Shown piece after piece: positions 16,499-24,635 of a stretch of DNA of 64,000 nucleotides. The notes below the pieces were generated by a model. That model saw only the letters and a program-made list of their open reading frames with translations. It searched no databases and was not told the DNA's origin. A program made the translations under genes and the position numbers. This DNA comes from an uncultured Eubacterium sp. (GTDB lineage Bacteria; Bacillota; Clostridia; Lachnospirales; Lachnospiraceae): contig CAJUTR010000006.1 of NCBI GenBank assembly GCA_910589665.1, forward strand, positions 53,367-117,366, in the 5' to 3' direction. Numbering within the stretch: the stretch's first letter is position 1; every line of letters starts with the position of its first letter.

Positions 16499-16936
16499 TC
16501 AGCTGACCATCCAAAATGCCCAGACGAAAAATACGATTTGGAACATAGCAATACCCGCTGCAACACTCGCCGCTTTTTTTCTTTTCTGCCTGATCAGATT
16601 GTTTGCTGTAAAGAAGAGGATCAGGCACACATTAAAATAGAGTGTTAACACATAAATAAGCTGAAGTAGACCCGCACTTATATTGTCTATCGCTTCCTCC
16701 TGCCCCAGCCACTTAACATACGAAATCCATGCCCCTGCCTGCATAAATGCTAGAAATACAGCATCCAGAACAAGCATTTTTTTCATTTCCCCAGCAAACA
16801 AATACGCATTTAGCCAAATAAAGAAAAAAGAAAATACAATGGATATGCCGCTCCAAAACAGACCAAAGCAGGCAGCCAGGCAGATATTGATACAAAATAG
16901 GATCCAAAAACCATAAGAACGATTCTGTTCGCTCAT
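16499..16936 (-). CDS. small multi-pass membrane protein, unknown
   Basis: A 145-aa very hydrophobic protein with about four TM segments (near residues 9-30, 32-50, 55-75 and 85-110, with a final hydrophobic stretch at 120-143). The ATGA overlap with the upstream gene at 16933 shows translational coupling. I do not recognise a family. Behind its stop another frame continues with a TM-like stretch for about 30 codons, hinting that the end of the operon may have been altered by the neighbouring rearrangement. Confidence 0.65.
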   Translation of the reverse strand: MSEQNRSYGFWILFCINICLAACFGLFWSGISIVFSFFFIWLNAYLFAGEMKKMLVLDAVFLAFMQAGAWISYVKWLGQEEAIDNISAGLLQLIYVLTLYFNVCLILFFTANNLIRQKRKKAASVAAGIAMFQIVFFVWAFWMVS

Positions 16937-17682
16937 CTCTCTTCTCTCACCTCATACAAATAAGAATTCCCCTGCTTCCCCACCCGCTCGACAACCTCCA
17001 GAAAATGAAAGATATTCAGCGCCGTCTGCGCCTGCCCCAGTGGGATCTTCGTACTCTTTGCGTACTCCCTCGTCGTAAAATTCGATAGTTCGGGCGGGAT
17101 CATCATGCGGTAATCCTCCACACGCTCCAAAAGCATCTCATCGACGAGTCCCACCGGGATCCGGTCGTGTTTCGTGGCGCCGCGTTTTTTATCGCGGCTC
17201 CAGCCGTCGAGCAGTTTCGTCTCCTCCATATCGATAAAAAGAAACAGCACGCGCAGGTTCGGATGTGCTAAAAACGGCTTGATGCGGTACAACTCCCGGA
17301 ATGCCTGATACGGACTTCCCTTTTTCGGCGACTTCCGTTTGCTCACCTCGAGTCCGGTTTCCGGATCGACCCAGATGACCCACTTCGTCGCCGGAACGGG
17401 ATAAACGATCGTAACTGGATAAAGCGGCAGAAACCGTTCCAGTTTCCGCCGCAGCTTATTAAAATTCGCAGTCTGTATTTCGGTGACGGTCTCGTCCCGG
17501 AATATATCAGCCACAAACCCCTCCAGCGGCACTTCATGATAGTCCGCGTTTGGCTCCATATAATGTTTTACGACCGCGTGCACGGTCTTTTCCGATAACG
17601 TACCGATGCCGTACCGCTCACGCTCTTCGTAAACGATTTCCCGGATCGCCCGGTCAAATGCCTCCCTGTCCATAATACGCAT
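16933..17682 (-). CDS. conserved protein with nuclease-like N-terminal part and winged-helix-like C-terminus
   Basis: A 249-aa cytoplasmic protein. The segment [20 protein letters not shown] followed by VTIVYPV and later [20 protein letters not shown] recalls the E-x-Q-T core of some restriction-endonuclease-like folds. The last 60 residues ([20 protein letters not shown] onwards) look like a winged helix. It overlaps the end of the epimerase gene by about 20-29 bp and the membrane-protein gene by 4 bp, so the three form one operon. A second ATG at 17673 is equally possible as start. The function is unknown; I give no gene name. Confidence 0.65.
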   Translation of the reverse strand: MRIMDREAFDRAIREIVYEERERYGIGTLSEKTVHAVVKHYMEPNADYHEVPLEGFVADIFRDETVTEIQTANFNKLRRKLERFLPLYPVTIVYPVPATKWVIWVDPETGLEVSKRKSPKKGSPYQAFRELYRIKPFLAHPNLRVLFLFIDMEETKLLDGWSRDKKRGATKHDRIPVGLVDEMLLERVEDYRMMIPPELSNFTTREYAKSTKIPLGQAQTALNIFHFLEVVERVGKQGNSYLYEVREER

Positions 17683-18349
17683 TTTCCCCGTGTTTTCTGA
17701 AATAATGCTTATCCAAAAGGTACTGCGGCGCCGGTTTCACATTCGGATTGAGCGTCATCGTGTGATGCGCCATCTCCGCTACCTTATCAAGTACGACCGC
17801 GTTGTATACCGCGTTCGCCGGAGAATCTCCCCACGTAAACGGGCCGTGGTTTTTCACGACGATGCCCGGCACTTCCATCGGATCGTTTTCCCCGATCGTC
17901 TCGATGATAACAAGACCGGTATTTTTTTCATACGCCTCACTGATCTCGGCAGCTGTCAGATCCCTCGTACACGGGATCTCCCCGTAAAAATAATCCGCAT
18001 GCGTCGTGCCAAAGGCCGGGATCGCCATCCCTGCCTGGGCAAACGTGACCGCCCATGTCGAATGCGTATGTACAACGCCAGCTAGGTTTTCATATGCCTT
18101 ATATAGCTCGATATGGGTCGCGGTATCCGACGAAGGCCGGAACTTTCCTTCCACGACATTCTGCTTAAAGTCCACGACTACCATATCTTCTGGAGACAGT
18201 TCCTCGTATTCCACGCCGCTCGGCTTGATAACCACGAGATCATTCTCCCGGTCGATGCCGCTGACATTTCCCCATGTGTAGATGACGAGCCCCTTCTCCT
18301 GAAGCTCCATATTTGCCTCATACACTTCTTTTTTTAATTGCTCCAACAT
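17654..18349 (-). CDS. araD: L-ribulose-5-phosphate 4-epimerase (class II aldolase fold)
   Basis: Interconverts L-ribulose 5-phosphate and D-xylulose 5-phosphate. The 231-aa length is exact for AraD. Substrate and zinc residues are visible: TWGNVSGID near residue 26, [18 protein letters not shown], the zinc pair in VVHTHSTWA near 95, and the later HHT (about residue 171-195). GGAGG precedes the ATG. No other arabinose genes lie nearby; UlaF/SgbE-type epimerases are very similar, so the pathway is not certain. Confidence 0.92.
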   Translation of the reverse strand: MLEQLKKEVYEANMELQEKGLVIYTWGNVSGIDRENDLVVIKPSGVEYEELSPEDMVVVDFKQNVVEGKFRPSSDTATHIELYKAYENLAGVVHTHSTWAVTFAQAGMAIPAFGTTHADYFYGEIPCTRDLTAAEISEAYEKNTGLVIIETIGENDPMEVPGIVVKNHGPFTWGDSPANAVYNAVVLDKVAEMAHHTMTLNPNVKPAPQYLLDKHYFRKHGENAYYGQGGI

Positions 18350-18376
18350 AACCTGTATCCTCCTTTATGATTGTCT

Positions 18377-20113
18377 CTATACTGCAAACTGACTATTATA
18401 TAGCGTAGCATAAAATCCATTTTTTTTCAATAGCTCCTCGTGATCACCCTGTTCGATAATGTGGCCGTCCTTCATCACGAGGATGACGTCCGCTTCCTGG
18501 ATCGTCGAGAGACGATGCGCCACGATGAAACTCGTGCGCCCCGTCATCATATTGGAAAAAGCCTTCTGGATACGCAGTTCCGTCCTCGTATCAATCGAGG
18601 ACGTCGCCTCGTCGAGGATAAGCATCGGCGGCAGGCAGAGCATGACCCTAGCGATACACAAAAGCTGCTTCTGCCCTTGGGAAAGGCTTCCGCCGTCCTC
18701 TCCGATCACCGTATCGTACCCGTTCGGAAGCCGCTTGATAAAACTGTGGGCGTGGCTCGCCTTCGCCGCCTGGATCACTTCATCCTCCGTGGCGTCCGGT
18801 TTTCCCATGACAATATTCTCCCGGATCGTCCCCTGGCGCAGCCAGGTCTCCTGCAGCACCATCCCGTAATTAGCGCGCAGGCTGTTTCTCACGATCTTCC
18901 GTATATCGTGGCCGCTCACCCGTATCGTGCCGCTGTTTACGTCATAAAAACGCATGAGCAGGTTGATGAGCGTCGTCTTTCCACACCCGGTCGGCCCGAC
19001 GATCGCGACACGCTGTCCCGGCTTCACCGAGAGATCAAAGCCCTCGATCAGCTTCTGATCAGGGACATAGGAAAAATACACATCCTCCATCTGCACGCTG
19101 CCATCGGCTTCCTGCAAAACGACGGCATCGTCTGCGTCCGGCACCTGCGGCTTTTCTTCCATCAGCTCAAAAATACGTCCGGCACACGCCAGCGCGTTTT
19201 GTAACTCGGTTACGACGCCGGATATTTCATTGAACGGCTTTGTGTACTGGTTGGCATAGCTGAGAAAACACGAGAGCTGCCCGACGGAAATCCCGCCCCG
19301 GATCGCGAACACCGCTCCCGTAATGCCGACACCGGCATAGACCAGGCTGTTGACGAAGCGGGTCGCCGGATTCGTGATCGACGAAAAGAAAATACCGCGG
19401 AGCGAACAGGACCGGAGCCGTTCATTGATCTCGTCAAATCTCTCCTGCGCATCCTTTTCATAGCCAAACGCCTGCACCACTTTCTGGCTGCCGAGGATCT
19501 CCTCGACGAGCGCCGTCTGCTCGCCTCTCGTCTCCGACTGCAGTTTAAACATTTCATACGTCCGCTTCGCGATAAACGCCGCCACCAAAAGAGATACCGG
19601 CGTGATCAGCACGACGACGAGCGTGATTCCCACATTGACACTCACCATAAAAAGCAGCGTCCCGAGTATCGTGATCACGCCGGTAAACAACTGCGTGAAT
19701 CCCATGAGAAGCCCGTCCGCAAACTGATCGACATCCGCGATCACACGGCTCACGACCTCCCCATACGAATGACTGTCAATATAGCTCAGTGGAAGCGACT
19801 GTATTTTTTGAAATGCCTCGTCGCGGATATCGCGCACGACACAGTACGTGATCTTATTGTTGCACACGTTCATGATCCACTGCGCCGCCATCGTTATGAG
19901 CACCGCGATGCCGATCTTCCACAAGATCGCCCGGATCTCGGCAAAATCCACATCGCCCGGCCCTATGATCTGATCGATGGCATCACCGACCAGGATCGGC
20001 ACATACAGCGTGAGCGCCACGGTGACAGCCGCCAGTACGAGGGAACAGACAAGAAAAAAACCATATTTCCTGATATAGCGGATCACCTTTTTTAACGTCT
20101 CTTTCTGGCTCAT
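18377..20113 (-). CDS. ABC exporter half-transporter A (canonical Walker B)
   Basis: A 578-aa TM-domain plus ATPase fusion with six TM segments (about residues 15-300). Walker A is GPTGCGKTT, the signature motif is the non-standard LSQGQKQ, and Walker B plus catalytic Glu is MLILDEATSS. It overlaps the partner gene by 4 bp (ATGA). Together they form a heterodimeric exporter of the BmrCD/TM287-288 type; the substrate is unknown. Confidence 0.92.
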   Translation of the reverse strand: MSQKETLKKVIRYIRKYGFFLVCSLVLAAVTVALTLYVPILVGDAIDQIIGPGDVDFAEIRAILWKIGIAVLITMAAQWIMNVCNNKITYCVVRDIRDEAFQKIQSLPLSYIDSHSYGEVVSRVIADVDQFADGLLMGFTQLFTGVITILGTLLFMVSVNVGITLVVVLITPVSLLVAAFIAKRTYEMFKLQSETRGEQTALVEEILGSQKVVQAFGYEKDAQERFDEINERLRSCSLRGIFFSSITNPATRFVNSLVYAGVGITGAVFAIRGGISVGQLSCFLSYANQYTKPFNEISGVVTELQNALACAGRIFELMEEKPQVPDADDAVVLQEADGSVQMEDVYFSYVPDQKLIEGFDLSVKPGQRVAIVGPTGCGKTTLINLLMRFYDVNSGTIRVSGHDIRKIVRNSLRANYGMVLQETWLRQGTIRENIVMGKPDATEDEVIQAAKASHAHSFIKRLPNGYDTVIGEDGGSLSQGQKQLLCIARVMLCLPPMLILDEATSSIDTRTELRIQKAFSNMMTGRTSFIVAHRLSTIQEADVILVMKDGHIIEQGDHEELLKKNGFYATLYNSQFAV

Positions 20114-21885
20114 TTTGACACGCCCCCTTTCCCAAACTGTGACTCATAGATCTCACGGTACACCTCACAGCCTGCAAGCAGTTCATCATGTGTGCCGATG
20201 CCCGCTACCGCGCCATCGTCGAGCACGATGATCCGGTCGGACTGCAGAAGGGAAGAGGTCCGCTGCGACACGATAAATAGTGTCGTTCCGCGCAGGTTCT
20301 CACGGATCCCTTTGCGGAGCGCGGCATCGGTCGCGTAATCGAGAGCCGAGGCGCTGTCATCCAAAATAAGGATATCCGGCTTTTTCACGAGCGCCCGCGC
20401 GATCGTCAGACGCTGTCTCTGCCCGCCGGAAAAATTCTTTCCGCCCTGTTCCACGAGCGCATCGAGGCCGCCCTCTTTGGCCCTGACAAAATCCGCCGCC
20501 TGCGCGGTCGATAACGCCTCCCAGATGTCCTCATCGGTCGCATCGGGACGGCCCCACTGCATATTTGACCGGATCGTCCCGTAAAAGAGCACCGCCTTCT
20601 GCGGCACGACGCCGATCTTCCCGCGAAGCCTCGCAAGCGGGTACTGCCTCACGTCCACCCCATCCACCGAAAGCTTGCCCGATGTGATGTCATAGAAACG
20701 GGGGATCAGGTTGACAAGCGACGTCTTACCGGAACCCGTACCGCCGATAACCCCGATCACTTCGCCTTTTTTCGCGGTAAATGTTATATCGGAAATCGCC
20801 TCCTCCGACGACTGCTGATATGTAAATCCCACATGATCAAACACAACCGCATCGTCCGCCGGAACAGATAGTGCCTCAGGTGCCTTCTCCTGCCCACTAC
20901 TTCTCTCCAGATACTCCCGCTCACTCACCTCATCCGGCAGGCTCGTCTCCACCTCAAACACATCCTGGATCCGGTTCCCGCAGGCGATCGCCTTCGTCAC
21001 CGTAATGATCAGGTTCGCCAGTTTGACAAGTTCAACCAGGATCTGCGACATATAATTCACCAGGGCGACGACCGCGCCCTGTGTGATCAGGCCCGTATCG
21101 ACCCGCACGGCGCCCGTCCAGATGAGAACGACCGTAGCGCCGTTGATGATCACGTAAGTAAGCGGGTTCATCAGTGCGGAAATACGTCCGACAAACATCT
21201 GTACCCGGTTCAGCGCCACATTCGCCTCCTCGAACGTATCAATCTCTTCTTCCTCTTTTCCAAACGCCCGGATGACTCTCGCCCCGGTCAGGTTTTCCCT
21301 CGTGATACCGAGAACGCGGTCCAGCCCCGTCTGCACCTTGCGGTAGAGCGGGATGCTGGCAAACATAACGCCAAACACGACGATCGACAAAAGCGGGATT
21401 GCCACGACAAAGATCAGGGCCGCCTTTACATCGATCGTAAATGCCATGATCATCGCTCCTAACACGATAAACGGCGAGCGCAGGAACAGGCGCAGCACGA
21501 GGTTCACGCCGGACTGTACCTGATTCGCGTCACTCGTCATACGGGTAATGAGGCTCGTCGAGCCGAGACGGTCGATCTCCGCATACGAAAGCGTCTCGAT
21601 GTGGCGAAATAGCGCCGATTTCATTTTCGTGGAAAAGCCGACAGCCGCCTTTGCCGCGAAATACTGCGCCGTCAGCGAAGACGCCAGTCCCACCGCTGCC
21701 AAAAGCAGCAGCACGCCTCCCATCCCAAATACATATCCCGTATCGCCGCCCCCGATCCCCTTATCAATGATCGATGCCATGACCAGCGGCACCATCAGTT
21801 CAAAGGATGCTTCGAGCAGCTTAAACAGCGGCCCCAGCACCGATTCCTTTTTATAATCTTTTAAATATACAAGTAATTTCCACAT
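20110..21885 (-). CDS. ABC exporter half-transporter B (degenerate catalytic residue)
   Basis: A 591-aa TM-domain plus ATPase fusion. Walker A is GGTGSGKTS and the signature is a perfect FSGGQRQRL, but Walker B ends ILILDDSAS with Asp where the catalytic Glu is expected. With the partner's altered signature, one composite site is degenerate and the other complete, as known for asymmetric heterodimeric exporters. The gene starts 2 bp after the YfhO-family gene. Confidence 0.92.
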   Translation of the reverse strand: MWKLLVYLKDYKKESVLGPLFKLLEASFELMVPLVMASIIDKGIGGGDTGYVFGMGGVLLLLAAVGLASSLTAQYFAAKAAVGFSTKMKSALFRHIETLSYAEIDRLGSTSLITRMTSDANQVQSGVNLVLRLFLRSPFIVLGAMIMAFTIDVKAALIFVVAIPLLSIVVFGVMFASIPLYRKVQTGLDRVLGITRENLTGARVIRAFGKEEEEIDTFEEANVALNRVQMFVGRISALMNPLTYVIINGATVVLIWTGAVRVDTGLITQGAVVALVNYMSQILVELVKLANLIITVTKAIACGNRIQDVFEVETSLPDEVSEREYLERSSGQEKAPEALSVPADDAVVFDHVGFTYQQSSEEAISDITFTAKKGEVIGVIGGTGSGKTSLVNLIPRFYDITSGKLSVDGVDVRQYPLARLRGKIGVVPQKAVLFYGTIRSNMQWGRPDATDEDIWEALSTAQAADFVRAKEGGLDALVEQGGKNFSGGQRQRLTIARALVKKPDILILDDSASALDYATDAALRKGIRENLRGTTLFIVSQRTSSLLQSDRIIVLDDGAVAGIGTHDELLAGCEVYREIYESQFGKGGVSK

Positions 21886-21887
21886 CG

Positions 21888-24635
21888 CTATACCTCTTTT
21901 CTAGGCGACTTGTCACGAAAAGGTGTCCTCTTCCTGCGAAAGTAAGCCGTAATGAAAATCGTAACTGCCACCCCGAACGCGCTTACTGCTGCCCCGGCCG
22001 CGATTCCCGGCGAAGCGTACTCCAGACGGATGTCGTGTTCGCCCTCTTCCAGCCACGCGCCGGTATACCACTTATTCACCGCGCAGATCTCCGTCTCCTC
22101 TCCGTCCACAAAAAGAGTATACCCTTTTTTATACGGAACGGCAAGACATAAAACTTTCGGGGCCGACACAGAAATCTTACCTGAAATACTGCCATCCTTC
22201 CCGACCTTTATATCCCGCAGGCTCTCGGCACACAGTTTTTCCATTTTCTGCGTCAGATCGTCCACAGGCACCTCAACGAGTTCGATATTATCGATCCGGT
22301 ATTCGGCCGGGCCGTTCAGCGTACAAGTCAGGCTCTTTTCCACCTCATCTGCCGTTCCTTCGGGCTGGCGAACCGTTCCTTCGGACTGGATAACCTCCCC
22401 TTTGGGCAGGCTTCCCAGCTGGATCACATAATCATCCCTGCCAAAGTAAAAATCATACCGCGGATCCGAGATCAGGAAAATTTTCGAACTCTTTCCCATC
22501 TTCACTTTTCCCCAGAGGCTGCTCTTCTCGGAACGGGCAAGTTCCATCCCCGTCAGGCGCAGATAATATTCCCGCCCCGGCTTCATCGTAAAATCAATGC
22601 GGAAACTTCCATTTTTCCCGCTGATCTTTAATTTCCCATCCTCCCAGACAAGATCTTTTATATCCGTCATATCAAATGGCAGCGACTCCGCGCCGCTCTG
22701 TATTTCCCCCTGTGCCATCCCCGATGACAACGCCTTTTCATACAGATGCCCGCCCGGCGCTAATACTGCCGACGACGAAAGCGTATCCTGCCGCTCGAAC
22801 ACATCGGCCCGGTCATAATCGTCCTCGCTCACGAAACGGTCATATGTATAGCCGATCGAAGTCTCATTCGTATTTTCATACAACCCATTCACCCCGTCCA
22901 CCGGCCGGAATCCATAGGGGACACGCGCCTGTTCCCGGCATGCGGCGTACTTTGTACCAGCGAGGTTTTCCAAAACCGCGCGCCCGTCATTTCCCAGGAT
23001 CCGGTGACTGTACATGAGATCCGCCGTATTGCCGAGCGACATCATATATTCGCAGTATCCGGCATTGATGACGCTATAATAGAGCGAGATGCCGGGATAA
23101 CTGGCTACGACTGCCTGGTTCGGGTTTTCCCCGTGATGCAGCATCACATCCAGCCGCGCGAGTCTGTCCCCCTCCTCTTCCATCCGTTTTTTCGCTTCGC
23201 GGACAGGCCGGTCGGACGTGTAAGCGCGGCGCACCTGTCCGGCGTCCATATACGCATCTGCCATACCAGCACCAAATCCCTGGTAGATCAGATTGATATT
23301 CGCAATGAGGTTCACGCAGACCAGGCCGCATACCGCGCGCCGCCGCCAGACCCGATCTGTGATACAGCAGAGCGCCGCCAGCGTCGCGCCGAGAACGAGT
23401 ACCATGAATACAGCGGGCCGCCACCCTTCCTTCCCCGATAAAAGAAGACATATCCCACCGTAAACGGCAGACGCCAGACACAGCCCCCGCTGCTCCTTCT
23501 TTCCCAGTTCCCATAAGTCCGGCAGCATACGCACGAGAATGACAGAGAGAAAAAATGCCGGAAGAAACATAAACCGGTTAGTCACATAGACAAAACCATT
23601 CATCAGAAACCCTACAAACGGCGATGCGATCGCAAGCACACAGACGATCACGCCGTTTCGAAGCAGAACAGACGCACGGTCTTTTTTCCTCACGAGCACA
23701 TACAGCGCCACAAAAACGATTACAGCCACGGAAGCGTAACCGACCGCTGCGGCATCGTTATTTTCCGTAACCATGAAAAATTTCGTCACCATATTTTTAT
23801 AGTAAGACAGATCATACACGAACAGAGAAGACAGGGTTGTATGCGCCTCCGTGCGGCTGCTCCCCGCGTAACCGCAGGCGATCGGCACGATGAGAACTCC
23901 AGCCAGAAGCACGCCGCCAACCCCCGCTGCCAGACAGGAAAGTCCGTCCGTCAACGTCTTTTTACAAAATTTCCCATACCTCCCGTAACTCCTGCCCGCA
24001 AAATAGACAAGCGCTCCTATCACGATCATATAAAAAAAGTAATAGCTGCTCATGACACATAGAAAAACGCTGACACACAAAAACAGCGGACGTTTCTTTT
24101 CCACTACCCGCTCGATCCCGCATAGGATGAGCGGCAGATATAGGAGGGCATTTAGAAAAAACGGGTCTTTAAACGACCAGATCGCAAACCCGCAAAATGC
24201 GTATACAAGCGCGCCGTACACGCTGTCCTTCTGTCGCAATTTCATTTCCCCGCAATATATGAGAAAGGCGATGCCAGACAGATACAACCGGAGAGCCACA
24301 AGGACATCATACAGATACTCCGTGTACCGAGACGGCACAAGTGCGCTAAGAAGCGTGAGCGGATCCCCCAATCCATAATTCGCAAATGTCGTTAAAATAT
24401 CCTCCCCCTGCCCGACTGTGTAATCGACCAGCGGGATCTGAAACGACCCGTGCAACACTTCCGACACGATACTGCGGTAATAGCGCCCGAGGTACTCGAG
24501 CGCCGGATAATACTGCCGGTATCCGTCGCTTTTCCATACAAAACTCTTCCCCGTCAAAAAAAACACGAGAAAGCCGAGAAAAAAGACGACGAAAAACAGG
24601 CCTGTATACGTTAGAAAAACCGATTTCCTCTTCAT
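21888..24635 (-). CDS. YfhO-family large membrane protein
   Basis: A 915-aa protein with about 12-14 TM segments in the first 480 residues, a long extracytoplasmic region (about 480-870) and a last TM near the C-terminus followed by a basic tail. This is the YfhO architecture, related to GT-C-fold proteins that modify lipoteichoic or wall glycans with sugars. It overlaps the GT2 gene by 4 bp, so it belongs to the glycan operon. The transferred sugar is unknown. Confidence 0.85.
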   Translation of the reverse strand: MKRKSVFLTYTGLFFVVFFLGFLVFFLTGKSFVWKSDGYRQYYPALEYLGRYYRSIVSEVLHGSFQIPLVDYTVGQGEDILTTFANYGLGDPLTLLSALVPSRYTEYLYDVLVALRLYLSGIAFLIYCGEMKLRQKDSVYGALVYAFCGFAIWSFKDPFFLNALLYLPLILCGIERVVEKKRPLFLCVSVFLCVMSSYYFFYMIVIGALVYFAGRSYGRYGKFCKKTLTDGLSCLAAGVGGVLLAGVLIVPIACGYAGSSRTEAHTTLSSLFVYDLSYYKNMVTKFFMVTENNDAAAVGYASVAVIVFVALYVLVRKKDRASVLLRNGVIVCVLAIASPFVGFLMNGFVYVTNRFMFLPAFFLSVILVRMLPDLWELGKKEQRGLCLASAVYGGICLLLSGKEGWRPAVFMVLVLGATLAALCCITDRVWRRRAVCGLVCVNLIANINLIYQGFGAGMADAYMDAGQVRRAYTSDRPVREAKKRMEEEGDRLARLDVMLHHGENPNQAVVASYPGISLYYSVINAGYCEYMMSLGNTADLMYSHRILGNDGRAVLENLAGTKYAACREQARVPYGFRPVDGVNGLYENTNETSIGYTYDRFVSEDDYDRADVFERQDTLSSSAVLAPGGHLYEKALSSGMAQGEIQSGAESLPFDMTDIKDLVWEDGKLKISGKNGSFRIDFTMKPGREYYLRLTGMELARSEKSSLWGKVKMGKSSKIFLISDPRYDFYFGRDDYVIQLGSLPKGEVIQSEGTVRQPEGTADEVEKSLTCTLNGPAEYRIDNIELVEVPVDDLTQKMEKLCAESLRDIKVGKDGSISGKISVSAPKVLCLAVPYKKGYTLFVDGEETEICAVNKWYTGAWLEEGEHDIRLEYASPGIAAGAAVSAFGVAVTIFITAYFRRKRTPFRDKSPRKEV

